NCBI GenBank assembly: GCA_907165275.2 | Contig: OU015652.1 | Coordinates: 11,795,001-11,859,000, forward strand | Origin: Zygaena filipendulae | Taxonomy: Eukaryota > Arthropoda > Insecta > Lepidoptera > Zygaenidae | Length of the DNA stretch: 64,000 nucleotides | Direction of reading: 5' to 3' | Shown: positions 52,201 to 61,515 of the stretch, in pieces | How positions within the stretch are numbered: position 1 is the first letter of the stretch | Layout of the letters: each line of letters opens with the position of its first letter | Notes under the pieces: model-generated | The model's input: the letters and a program-made list of their open reading frames with translations, nothing else | Told to the model about the DNA's origin: nothing | Database searches by the model: none | Program-made: the position numbers and the translations under genes

Positions 52201-54696
52201 CACCAGTGGGAGAATCGCCTATAAAGATTGCTTCAAGGTAGGTACAGCTGGTTTACCTGAAACCCTGGTACCAGTCTCCCTCGTATAATTTCCCCGTAAT
52301 AGTTAAAAATTCACCTTTTCCTGTAAATAGGTCTATGATTAATAAATTGCTTAATGCTTACAGTTTTGTACGAGTTCTAAATACCTAATCAGATTAAAAT
52401 GCTGAAACTTGAAAGAAACTTATTACCACAAAGTTACGATGAGAGTAGGTATAGGTAGATTTGATGAAGGCGTACAAGCCGTTTAGATCAGGCGCGGATC
52501 TAGGATTTGGTTGAAACATGACGTGCAATTTTAGTTTTTAACCGACTTCCAAAAAGGAGGAGGTTCTATGTTCGATTGTATGTATGTTTTTTTTTTTTTT
52601 TTTTTTTATGTATGTTCACCGATTACTCGAAGACGGTTGGACCGATTTGAAAAATTCTTTTTTTGTTTGAAAGGGTATACTCCCAATTAGGTCCCATTGC
52701 CACCAAATCGGGATCTGATGATGGGATCTTGGAGAAATCGAGGGAACTCTTCAAAAATTATAGGCACACCTATAGCGATTTGGGTATTTTTGATAGTAAA
52801 TCGTTCTTTTGCTTTTGGAAAGCAAAATTTGAAGAAGTGGAACTGATGATGAAGACCACAGGTGGTCATCGGAACAACTCAAAAATAATACGTATTTCAC
52901 GGGTTCCGATTGAAGTGATTTCGAAAATTGTTTTTTTGTTTGAAAGGGGATACTCCCAAATTGATTTCATTGTCACCAAGTCGAGATCTGATGATGGGAT
53001 CTTGGAGTAATCGAGGGAACTCTTCAAAAATTATGAGAACACTTATAGCGATTTTTGTATTTTTTATAGTAAAACGTTTCTTTGCTTTCGGAAGGCAAAA
53101 TTTGAAGAAGAGGAACTGATGATGAAGACCACAGATGGTCATCGGAACTACTCAATAATGGGTATTTCACGGGTTCCGAATCGTTAACTTTAATATGGTT
53201 TCTAAACAATTTATGCCCGTCACAATGTATATGGTGAAGTGGAACTGATGGTGATGTACTAGGAGAACTCCTCAACAATTAACGTCCTTGCGTTGGGAAA
53301 AGCAATATTTTGTAAAAGGTGATGAGCAGTTGACATTAGGCTATTGTAACTTAGAGAAATTACGAACTAAGTCACTTAAAAGCGAGAAATAAACAAAATT
53401 TTAACAAAAAAATTAAAACCGACTTCCAAAAACACAAAACTAAAAAACTAAAAATAAAAAGCTAAAAATAACAAAATACCGATTTAATCCAAAAGACAAA
53501 AACACACGTAATATTATTATTGGTTTGTGCTACCACTGATCGGTATGAAGTCGGTGACAAGCCAAATATGGAGGGAGTAGATGGGCTAAGTCGACTCCCG
53601 CCACCAGCTCTTCGTGAGCAGAACAACCCAAGTGGGCAGACACCAGCAGGCTTGGCACCGAATTCAAACCGATCAGTGGTAGCACAAACCAATAATAATA
53701 TTACGTGTGTTTTTGTCTTTTGGATTAAATCGGTATTTTGTTATTTTTAGCTTTTTATTTTTAGTTTTTTAGTTTTGTGTTTTTGGAAGTCGGTTTTAAT
53801 TTTTTTGTTAAAATTTTTACCACGAAATTTTTAGAATTTAGATACCTAAAACCAGGCCGCCTTTTATAGGTATACCTTTAAGTTAAATTTAAGAAAATTT
53901 GTAAACACTTTTTTTTTTATTTGGTGTACAATAAAGTTAATATCTATCTATCTATCACAGAGGAATTCACAGGATTAGAGATTTTTATTAAGTCTGATTA
54001 AAGTACCTACCTAATTAAGTCCGCAGGGCACCCACTGCCCCCCCCCCCCCCCGTAGATCCGCGGCTGGTTTAGATCAATTTTTGACCTACTGTATCGCCG
54101 TAAGTTGTAGATATTATTACTGTAGGTACACATAGGTACCTACTACACTGTGTACAGTATCTACCTATAGTATGTCTAGGATACACTGTCATAGAATGGT
54201 CAGCGAGACTGAGGTTTTTCGACACTACATGTTACTGTAAAATAAACCTTATATACATATTACATATAGTACCTACGTACTGGCACAGATAATATAATGT
54301 AGGTACTGGTATGCCGTATGGTAGTTCACTTATTTTTAGTAGGTAGGCACGCCACGTTGTACGATTTTTTTAAAATAAAAAGCCATTGCTGTGGAGTTGA
54401 TTCGCTTTAATCTCCGCCGACACTAATACCTACACTCTAGCGCAAACAGCGAGTTTTATTAGATTAATAAGGAAACGTGAAATTCACACTTTGTGCTAGA
54501 AAATGACCCACTGATAATAATTATTTCATTCGATTTCTAGGAGCAGCTTACCTTCTTTCTTATCTTTATTCCATTCTCCAACATATCTATCGAATCTTGA
54601 TGTAAATACTGAATGATGTATCCCTGTTTTAATAGCTTTCTTTTCAGCCGCTATTAATAGCGGTGTAAAATTTCTAGGTTTGCGGTAAAATGGCAT
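49098..54696 (-). CDS. MORN3: MORN repeat-containing protein 3
   Basis: Exons (minus): 54696-54552, 52320-52257, 51555-51308, 50530-50343, 49205-49098. All phases agree and give 250 residues with a stop. Six MORN repeats are visible at YVGEW (38), YEGDW (61), YRGEW (89), YFGFW (112), YVGYW (135) and YEGHW (158), with the usual GxG closings. These are followed by the MORN3-type tail GQLQEGCWVDD and PTQYPIPP and a final charged helix (about 216-250). The N-terminal MPFYRKPRN and AEKKAIKTGIHHSVF, plus TQYPIPP, match vertebrate MORN3 in order and length (about 240 aa), which separates it from other MORN proteins. In vertebrates MORN3 is a testis and acrosome protein linked to sperm function; a sperm or cilia role here is inference. 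The gene lies tandem to MRPS22 and converges with Orai. Confidence 0.9.
49695..49815 (-). repeat. Dispersed CCGCGG repeat fragment in MORN3 intron 4
   Basis: GAACTCCGAAACTACTGAAC and CCCGGAATTCCCGCGC; the CTAGCTG end is lost. Confidence 0.5.
50343..50530 (-). CDS. MORN3: MORN3 exon 4
   Basis: Starts in NGNRYEGHWSADMKSGIGRF and ends PTQYPIPP. The acceptor is AACTTTTCAG and the donor CCA|GTAAGT. Confidence 0.9.
51308..51555 (-). CDS. MORN3: MORN3 exon 3
   Basis: Carries three MORN repeats (YRGEW, YFGFW, YVGYW). Acceptor ATGTTGTAG, donor CAAC|GTAAGA. Confidence 0.9.
51600..51931. mobile_element. 332-bp foldback element in MORN3 intron 2
   Basis: Second copy of the element at 38721-39050. It has the same inverted ends (AATGGGCATGTTGATTAA, AGTAGTCAACATCCCCATT) and two inverted TGACGTCA sites (51720-51727, 51772-51779). 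It starts 45 bp beyond exon 3. Confidence 0.82.
52257..52320 (-). CDS. MORN3: MORN3 exon 2
   Basis: 64 bp, residues GKGEFLTITGKLYEGDWYQGF. Acceptor CTATTTACAG, donor TTTCAG|GTAAAC. Confidence 0.87.
52536..53816 (+). mobile_element. Unclassified element, copy A, in MORN3 intron 1
   Basis: Opens TTTAACCGACTTCCAAAAAG. Two about 270-bp direct units follow (from about 52640 and 52920; each with TTGAAGAAGTGGAACTGATG or a variant). Then comes a long foldback whose 148-bp arms lie at 53396-53543 and 53669-53816 and end in the same GACTTCC/GGAAGTC words as the opening. The spacer holds a segment at 53585-53649 that is inverted in copy B. No protein frame is kept. Confidence 0.82.
54038..54052 (+). 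repeat. Run of 15 C
   Basis: An uninterrupted C homopolymer between CCCACTG and GTAGATCCGCGG. Such a run is rare in AT-rich DNA and prone to length errors in assembly. Confidence 0.8.
54552..54696 (-). CDS. MORN3: MORN3 exon 1
   Basis: Residues 1-48 plus one base, MPFYRKPRN to WNKDKKE. The donor is GAAG|GTAAGC. Confidence 0.87.
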
Positions 54697-55585
54697 ACCT
54701 AATTATATTATATTTAAATCATATGTTTTGGACAACTAATAAAGGATATCAAATCAAAGGAAGAGAATATGCGTTGGCATATACCTAGGTACAAAAATAA
54801 AACCGTCAGTCAACAAAGTAGGCTGCATGTAGTGACATTTTCACGTAGCATAGCCATAACAAAATATGGACGTAGATACGTTCACAAAGTATGTAGGTAT
54901 ACATATGAAATCCATGAATGAAAAAGTAGATTCCGCGTGTCCGCAATGCATAATATTGAACATAGAAATAAAAGAACCCAAAATAAAGATTTATGTGGTC
55001 ACTAATAGACCACAATTTATTACACCAATTAGACTCTTTGAAATATATATTTTATACGCTTAACTAATGTATCATAATAATTTTAAATAAAAATCTTTTT
55101 CTGACTAATGAGAAAAATCATCAAAATCTTTATTTGTCAATCACTTCTTTTTTTACAAAAAAACTAAATATCTATATTATGGACATAGATTTACTAAAAT
55201 TACTTACTACTTATACTACAGATTTTCTAAAATTTTCTGTCTGTCGGTCTGGTCACATAACTGTCTGCGAGCTTGGAGTAACGTGAGAGTAACGTAATAA
55301 GGCTTTTGTGTAATAGATAAATAAATAAAATCGGATGTGAAAAAAATTTATAATCGTTTAAAGACGTTTTAGGATACTATATCACGGAACTATGAGTTCC
55401 TAAAGAATCCCGAAGCTTACGTGGGCGAAACCGAGCGAACCAGTTAGTTCATAATATTTGAATAACTGTAATTACTTACGTCACATAGGTTGTTCTGGAC
55501 AAGAGACTAGAGAAGTTTGTTTAAAAATAAAAAACGGATATAAAACTTAGGCAACTACTTTAATTCTAAATTAAAAAAAAAAACA
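54697..55585. other. Gap between MRPS22 3' end and MORN3 5' end
   Basis: 889 bp between two minus-strand genes, so it holds the MRPS22 3' flank and the MORN3 promoter. A worn reverse fragment of the dispersed repeat lies near 55390-55450. No conserved promoter motif is recognised. Confidence 0.5.
55559..55564 (-). terminator. mRpS22: Candidate MRPS22 polyadenylation signal
   Basis: ATTAAA on the minus strand, 22 bp after the stop codon; a common variant signal but very close to the stop. Confidence 0.3.
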
Positions 55586-55801
55586 TCACGCATTCCCGTG
55601 CGCCTTCTGCAATCCCTGACTAAGTTCAACCACCTGCTGGTGGTACTCCTTGTACCCTTGCAGCGCCAGCTCATGCTGACTCCTCATAGAGGAGTTGCTA
55701 ACTATGTACTTCTCTATGCAATCGGCGCATTTGTTGTCGATTTCAATGTCCTCAACTGTCAGCTGTTCCGGTTTCAATAGTTGAATCGGTTTTGGCAATA
55801 T
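55586..55801 (-). CDS. mRpS22: MRPS22 exon 7
   Basis: ILPKPIQLLKPEQLTVEDIE to LQKAHGNA and TGA. Acceptor AAATTTCAG. Confidence 0.95.
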   Translation of the reverse strand: MLPKPIQLLKPEQLTVEDIEIDNKCADCIEKYIVSNSSMRSQHELALQGYKEYHQQVVELSQGLQKAHGNA

Positions 55802-58800
55802 CTGAAATTTAATAAGGTACTCTATGAGATCACCAGAGTTTACTTTTGTTACATTTTCACTAGAACCATTTTCATTGGCAAAATTATCGCGATAAACCGC
55901 GATAGACGCCTTAAGTTAATAAAAAGAAAGCAGAAGAAGGCGAAGATAACCAAAAACCCTAACTGTTATGTACCGGGGGGCGGGTGTAGGATATATTTTT
56001 AACCGACTTCCAAAAAGGAGGAGGTTCTAGGTTCGATTGTATGTTTATCGATTACTCGAAGACGGTTGGACTGATTTGAAAAATTCTTTTTTTGTTTGAA
56101 AGGGTATACCTACTCCCAATTAGGTCCCATTGCCATCGAGTCGGGATCTGATGATGGGATCTTGGAGAAATCAAGGGAACTCTTCAAAAATTATAGGCAC
56201 ACCTTTAGCGATTTGGGTATTTTTGATAGTAAATCGTTCATTTGCTTTCGGAAAGCAAAATTTGAAGAAGTGGAACTGATGATGATGACCACAGGTGGTC
56301 ATCGGAACAACTCAAAAATAATACGTATTTCACGGGTTCCGATTTAAGCGATTTCGAAAATTGTTTTTTTGTGTGAAAGGGGAAACTCCCAAATTGATTC
56401 CATTGTCACCAAGTCGAGATCTGATGCTGGGATCTCAGAGTAATCGAGGGAACTCTTCAAAAATTATGGGTAAACCTATAGCGATTTTTGTATTTTTTAT
56501 AGTAAATCGTTTCTTTGCTTTCGGAAAGCTAAATTTGAAAAAGTGGAACTGATGATGAAGACCACAGATGGTCATCGGACTACTCAATAATGGGTATTTC
56601 ACGGGTTCCGAATCTTTAACTTTAATATGGTTTCTAAACAATTTATGCCCGTCACAATGTATATGGTGAAGTGGAACTGATGGTGATTTATTTATTTATT
56701 TATTTATTTAAACTTTATGCACATCATGGTACAAAAGGCGGACTTAATGCCACAGTGGCATTCTCTGCCAGTCAACCTTCAGGTAGTACATGATGTACCA
56801 GGAGAACTCCTCAACAATTAACGTCCCTGCGTCGGGAAAAGCAATATTTTGTAAAAGGTGATGAGCAGTTGACATTAGGCTATAGGCTATTAGGCTATAT
56901 TGTAACTTAGAGAAATTACGAACTAAGTCACTTAAAAGCGAAAATAGTAAATTTTTAACCAAAAAATTAAAACCGACTTCCAAAAACACCAAACTAAAAA
57001 GCCTAAAAATAAAAAGCTAAAAATAACAAAATACCGATTTAATCCAAAAGACAAAAACACGTAATATTATTATTGGTTTGTGCTACCACTGATCGGTTTG
57101 AATTCGGTGACAAGCCTGCTGGTGTCTGCCCACTTGGGTTGTTCTGCTCACGAAGAGCTGGTGGCGGGAGTCGACTTAGCGGGCAGACACCAGCAGGCTT
57201 GTCACCGAATTCAAACCGATCAGTGGTAGCACAAACCAATAATAATATTACGTGTTTTTGTCTTTTGGATTAAATCGGTATTTTGTTATTTTTAGCTTTT
57301 TATTTTTAGGCTTTTTAGTTTTGTTTTTGGAAGTCGGTCTTATATGTCAAAATACAACCCTACTAATACTAAGAGGGTAGTCAGTCTAGTGAGATTATGA
57401 ACAATGAACAGAGTGCAATATCCATCCAGAACCCTTTGAGTAAGACATTATACAAACCAAAGATTTATATAAATATTGCCTTTAAAGCTCTAACCGCCGC
57501 ACTCAGAGTCGACTTTAATGATTACTTAGTTAAGTATAGATTTTTAAAACAAAACTGCCGCAATCCGACTAGTTTAATAAATTAATGTTAATTGGCATTT
57601 AACTAACTAAGTTACATCTCATTAAATGCCAAATAACATCAATTTACTGAACGTCTCTGATTGCGGCAGTTTTATTTTAAAAATCTATACTTAACTAAGT
57701 AATCATTAAAGTCGACTCTGAGTGCGGCGGTAAAAGACTCTAGTTGCGTTGATCTGTGTTAATCATCTTGGAACTCCCTTAGGTTAGCATATTCAGATTG
57801 GCAACTCCTGTTGTATTACGTGTATTATGTACATTGTACAGTCTCTAACATCATTAAAAAAAGAAAACAGAAAACTAGTGTAAACGAAAAAAAAAAACAA
57901 CTTACTTGCTGTACCAGTCCTTGAGCCATTTCAGCATTGGCCACATCAGCATGTATCGCCTGTCGCACCGCCACCAACAGCACAGCCTCTCTAATAGCGC
58001 TCGTCTGTAACAGCTCTAGCATTAGGCTGTCAATGCTCCTGTGCCATGTGAGATAGAACACCAGAGGACCAAAATGGCGCGTCGACCTTTAAGGAACACA
58101 TTTAGAAGAATTATTCCCTACTAATATTATAAATGCAAAAGTCACCCTTAACCATTGGTCTAACTGTGATGAAACTTTGGTGGGTTGTTCTGCATGCGTC
58201 CGCAAAGATTTCTGATATAAAAAATCCTGCAGGAGTTCCGAAAATCATGCAGGTGAATCTCTGAAACTGTTGGACCAATTTTGACGGGACCAGTGGGTAA
58301 TTAGATGACATTATAAAAAGTTAGTTCAGCTACTTTGGAGGTCTTGCGGGTATTCCGAAGCTCACGCGAGTGAAACCGCAAGGCAGAGCTACTTAGTAGT
58401 AAAAAAAATTTAATTTACAATTTGCCAATATATTTACCTGAGCAATTCATATTTCTTTTGCATATCAACATGCTGGTATGTAATGCTTGTGACTTTCTGA
58501 TAGCCAGGCTCATCAGGCTCATACTGAATACACGCTCGGTCCAAAACAAACACATATTTTTCCCTTTCAAGCAAACTGTAAAGTTTCTCTACATCAGAAA
58601 ACATGAGAGGCTCACGAATTTTGCGGTCGATTTCAGGAAAGTAGGTCTGCAAGATTGAACAAAAAAAAAATTACATTTACAATTAGGTACATTGGAAAAT
58701 TTGGAAAACATAATATTTTTAGTATCATCAAAACCAGTCTACACAAGATTTGCTGACCTGATTAAGCCTTTTTCTTACATCATGATCACAGCTTTTTAAG

Positions 58801-60098
58801 GTGCCATCAGGGTCCCTGCAACAAATTACAATATTATCTGTTGTGAACAGTAAGTATCACCTACATAGATTTCTGATTCAGTCATTTCATACATACTCAA
58901 TAATTAATTTCTTGCATTAATTTCTCCACAACTTTACAGTTTAAATAAAATATGCTGTATACAAATACATGAATATAGCAGTACCTATTGTAAAGTACTT
59001 TACTTACAAATTAGTCGCAATTCAAATTTCTTGTTTAAAAATTTAGAACTAGCTGATCCCTGTGGTTTCACCCATGGAAATTTCAGAGATCCCTCAAGAA
59101 TTCCAGGACAAAAAGTACCCTATATCCTTCTCTTAACTCCTGACAATGTGTATGCAAAAAATAATGTCTTAATAAAACAATATCACATTTTATTTGGTCT
59201 AAATACTAGTAAAAACGTTACAAGTTACCGTTCAACAATGATTCTGTGTAAATTGTTTACACCAAAGGTGATATCTGTGAATAGATATTTTGAGGAGTCA
59301 TATCCCACCAGAGCTGGGTCTTTGGACAGTACAATGTTGATTGGCTTCTGAACCTGAAATAATAAGAAATATTAAAATGAATGGTACAATTAAATGCCTT
59401 TGTTTTGCTTTTGTTGCATCCACTTTTACATTTCTGCAAACTAGTTGGAAGTAAAAGAATTCACATTTTTCATAGATATTTTATTAGGATTTCTAATTTT
59501 AAAGTAGATATAAAAGCTTGTAATAGTGTAATAAGCCTTCTTTGCTTTTACATACTTTATTTATTTATTTATTTAATCCTTTATTGCACATAAAATAACA
59601 ATGTTACATTACTTTATAACCAAGGCAGACATAAGAAAATCTATACTGCTGTCCTGACCTTTACAACAGGGGGCATTTGTAGCAATTTGTTTGCTTTTGT
59701 GTTTGCTTTGGCAATCTCGCTTTCAAGTTCCTCACTAGTCAGAAACTTATAAATCGGTGTCTTGAGTACAGTCTGACCGATTTTGGTCTTTTTAGCAAAT
59801 ATCTTATCAAAATTTGGTCGCGTGAGGCGTTGTAGGAGTACTTGAATATTATGCGAGAAAAACATCGGGGCCGGGTCTTGTTCACCATCTACACCAAATA
59901 AAATAAAATGTATTAGTATTTTTTGGAGCATTAAAGCATATTTGATGAATTCAAATTTCAAATTTACTACTACTTACCATAAAAATTTGGAGCGATACTT
60001 AAATTTCTATTCGTTATTAAATACACTTGTACATTATTCTGCTTAAAAATGATTTTTCTAGCGGCTTTTGGTGTTAGCGTCCTTACTAAAAATGACAT
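55586..60098 (-). CDS. mRpS22: Mitochondrial small ribosomal subunit protein mS22
   Basis: A metazoan-type protein of the 28S mitoribosomal subunit. Exons (minus): 60098-59978, 59888-59659, 59353-59229, 58815-58758, 58646-58438, 58086-57906, 55801-55586, joining to 379 residues. It follows human MRPS22 (360 aa) along its length: MFFSHNIQVLLQRLT, TYKL-like IYKFLTSEELE, KANKLLQMPPVV, SKYLFTDITFGVN, the DGTL segment, TYFPEIDRKIREPLMF, IQYEPDEPGYQKV, YELLRSTRHFGPLVFYL, and a final helical tail. The N-terminus MSFLVRTLTPKAARK is basic without acidic residues, as in a mitochondrial targeting signal. The end of exon 2 was placed at AAG|GTCAGG; GTT|GTAAAG two codons earlier is also in phase. Intron 6 is enlarged to 2.1 kb by transposons. 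The gene lies divergent to ZCCHC8. Confidence 0.95.
55996..57340 (+). mobile_element. Unclassified element, copy B, in MRPS22 intron 6
   Basis: Same order and orientation as copy A: opening TTTTTAACCGACTTCCAAAA, two about 270-bp units (from about 56060 and 56345), then the foldback. It is interrupted by a LINE tail at 56688-56790. The foldback arms reach further inward than in copy A, and the spacer segment 57116-57180 is the reverse complement of 53585-53649 in copy A. Confidence 0.82.
56688..56790 (-). repeat. LINE-like tail nested in copy B
   Basis: Starts with an ATTT run and contains GTACAAAAGGCGGACTTAAT. Compared with copy A the host sequence TGGTGATGTACTAGG is split here and TGAT is present on both sides (56684-56687, 56791-56794). 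Confidence 0.78.
57494..57730 (-). mobile_element. 237-bp MITE with TAA target duplication, second copy
   Basis: The ends CCGCCGCACTCAGAGTCGAC are perfect inverted repeats for most of about 72 bp. TAA flanks both sides (57491-57493, 57731-57733). The central segment is the reverse complement of that in the copy at 30315-30551. Confidence 0.9.
57906..58086 (-). CDS. mRpS22: MRPS22 exon 6
   Basis: STRHFGPLVFYLTWHRSIDS to MAQGLVQQ. Donor CAA|GTAAGT. Confidence 0.95.
58140..58392 (-). repeat. Dispersed CCGCGG repeat copy, reverse, in MRPS22 intron 5
   Basis: Contains AAAATCATGCAGGTGAATCT and, at the end, CACGCGAGTGAAACCGCAAG then GCAGAGCTA. It may be two fused fragments. Confidence 0.6.
58438..58646 (-). 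CDS. mRpS22: MRPS22 exon 5
   Basis: TYFPEIDRKIREPLMFSDVE to MQKKYELL. Acceptor ATCTTGCAG, donor CAG|GTAAAT. Confidence 0.95.
58758..58815 (-). CDS. mRpS22: MRPS22 exon 4
   Basis: 58 bp, DPDGTLKSCDHDVRKRLNQ. Acceptor TTGTTGCAG, donor CAG|GTCAGC. Confidence 0.9.
59049..59165 (+). repeat. Dispersed CCGCGG repeat fragment in MRPS22 intron 3
   Basis: CTAGCTGATCCCTGTGGTTT and AAAAAGTACCCTATATCCTT; cut off after GTGTATGCAAAA. Confidence 0.68.
59229..59353 (-). CDS. mRpS22: MRPS22 exon 3
   Basis: VQKPINIVLSKDPALVGYDS to HRIIVE; contains the conserved KYLFTDITFG. Confidence 0.93.
59659..59888 (-). CDS. mRpS22: MRPS22 exon 2
   Basis: GEQDPAPMFFSHNIQVLLQR to LLQMPPVVK. Acceptor TTGGTGTAG. The donor AAG|GTCAGG is preferred, with GTT|GTAAAG as the alternative. 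Confidence 0.9.
59978..60098 (-). CDS. mRpS22: MRPS22 exon 1
   Basis: Residues 1-40 plus one base; carries the basic targeting region. The donor is TATG|GTAAGT. Confidence 0.92.
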
Positions 60099-60798
60099 GA
60101 TGATTATTGTATCTCAAAGTATACCTAGGTAATTTACTTATTAGATTTAGATTAGAATTTAGATTTTATGTTAAAACTTAAAAGTAAAACTAAGAGAAAT
60201 ATTAATTTTTTTACGGTTTTTTTTTCTTCTTGAACATTGAACTGTCACAACTGTCAGTTGTCAGTGTCAACTTTTTTTTTGTTAAATTTACCCCAATAGA
60301 AAATACTAGTGAATTGGCTGTTTTGACTTAGATTCCTTTGCCTTCTCCAAAAGGAGTAACAAAAAAAAATTTTACTTTTTTCTTTTTTATTGCCGTCTAA
60401 TATCTATAATTTTGCTAATGACAACAACCACTGCACTACGCTGCTGCGGACCTGCCTCATGCCATAATCGGAACCGTACGATAATGAAATGGGTTGTTCA
60501 TCGGGAGGTTGTCGTTTTACTGTACAACTTCCCACAGAGCATCCTATTGAAGTTCAACTGCGAAGATTTGCTGCCTATAGTTCTGGTAAATGTATGTAAA
60601 TAACTTCAGAAGAAGCAATAATACTACAGATTTGGCTGCATGAACTTGCTTCCTTTACCTTCCCCATTGGGGTAAATAAAAAAAAAAGCACTTTATTCGT
60701 GATCGTGTTCGCCTGTCGCGATAAATATTAAATTTGTTTTTGTGTTCTGCTTTTAATCTTGTGTTATAAATATTCTATTATGAGAAAAGATTAGAAAC
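60099..60798. promoter_or_regulatory. Shared 5' region of MRPS22 and ZCCHC8
   Basis: 700 bp separate two start codons facing away from each other, so both promoters must lie here or overlap. About 150 bp (60488-60640) is a transposon fragment related to the start of copy C. The remaining TATA-free sequence beside each gene is the best promoter candidate. Confidence 0.5.
60488..60640 (+). repeat. Fragment of the copy-C element
   Basis: TTCATCGGGAGGTTGTCGTT, CCCACAGAGCATCCTATTGA and AATAACTTCAGAAGAAGCAA match 39280-39420 with modest divergence. Confidence 0.7.
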
Positions 60799-61515
60799 AT
60801 GTCTAAAAGAAAGTGTGATGTGAGTAATATAATTTATGAACTGGATAACGATGACATCGAAGTAAGCAGTGGAGATGAGGCCAAAGCGTCCAAAATAATA
60901 CGTTTAGATAGAGATAGTTCTTTAGATTCGACTGTAAATCCACCCACAGATGAAGGTAATCGCGTCGAAATCGTCAATGTTAATAGTATGGACGAAGACA
61001 CTTGTGAAAACGAGATTCCTGAAAATGCTCAGAATGGAGGGAAAATGTCCTCAAATGACCTAACATTAATAGAAAGCAACTTGAAAGTTGCAGACGAAAA
61101 TGCACCTCCGTCCGCAGTTGAACATGATAATGATAAGAAATTAGGTGTAGATGGTTCAAACACAACAATATTCAATGAGGACATAGTAATTGATTCACCT
61201 GTTTCTAACACCAACAGTGATTTGGGGGTTGTTGGTTGTGAAAACAGAACTCCCTTAGTGACTGTGCGATTCAAAGACAAGAGATTGGCTAACAGTTACA
61301 AAGAGAAAATAAAGTTGTTTATGTTAAAATTAATTAAATTGCACGATGACAAGAATTTAGTTGATTCTGAAGCTGAAACTGATTTGGAATTAGAAATTTG
61401 GCCGGAGGATTTAATTGACGAAGTAGAAAGTACTGTTGATGCAACAGATACCATATTCTTTGAGGATACTGCTCCATGCTTGAGTGAACCAGTAGAAATT
61501 CCGAGATATAGTCAG
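60799..61515 (+). CDS. ZCCHC8: ZCCHC8 exon 1
   Basis: MSKRKCDVSNIIYELDNDDI to EIPRYSQ; Asp/Glu/Ser-rich. The donor is CAG|GTCAGT, after which the frame runs on into the intron. Confidence 0.92.

Noticed and set aside
53462..57273. Frames starting MVCATTDRFEFG on both strands in copies A and B
   Set aside because: The same peptide appears on both strands because the DNA is a long inverted repeat; no homology to a protein is recognised.
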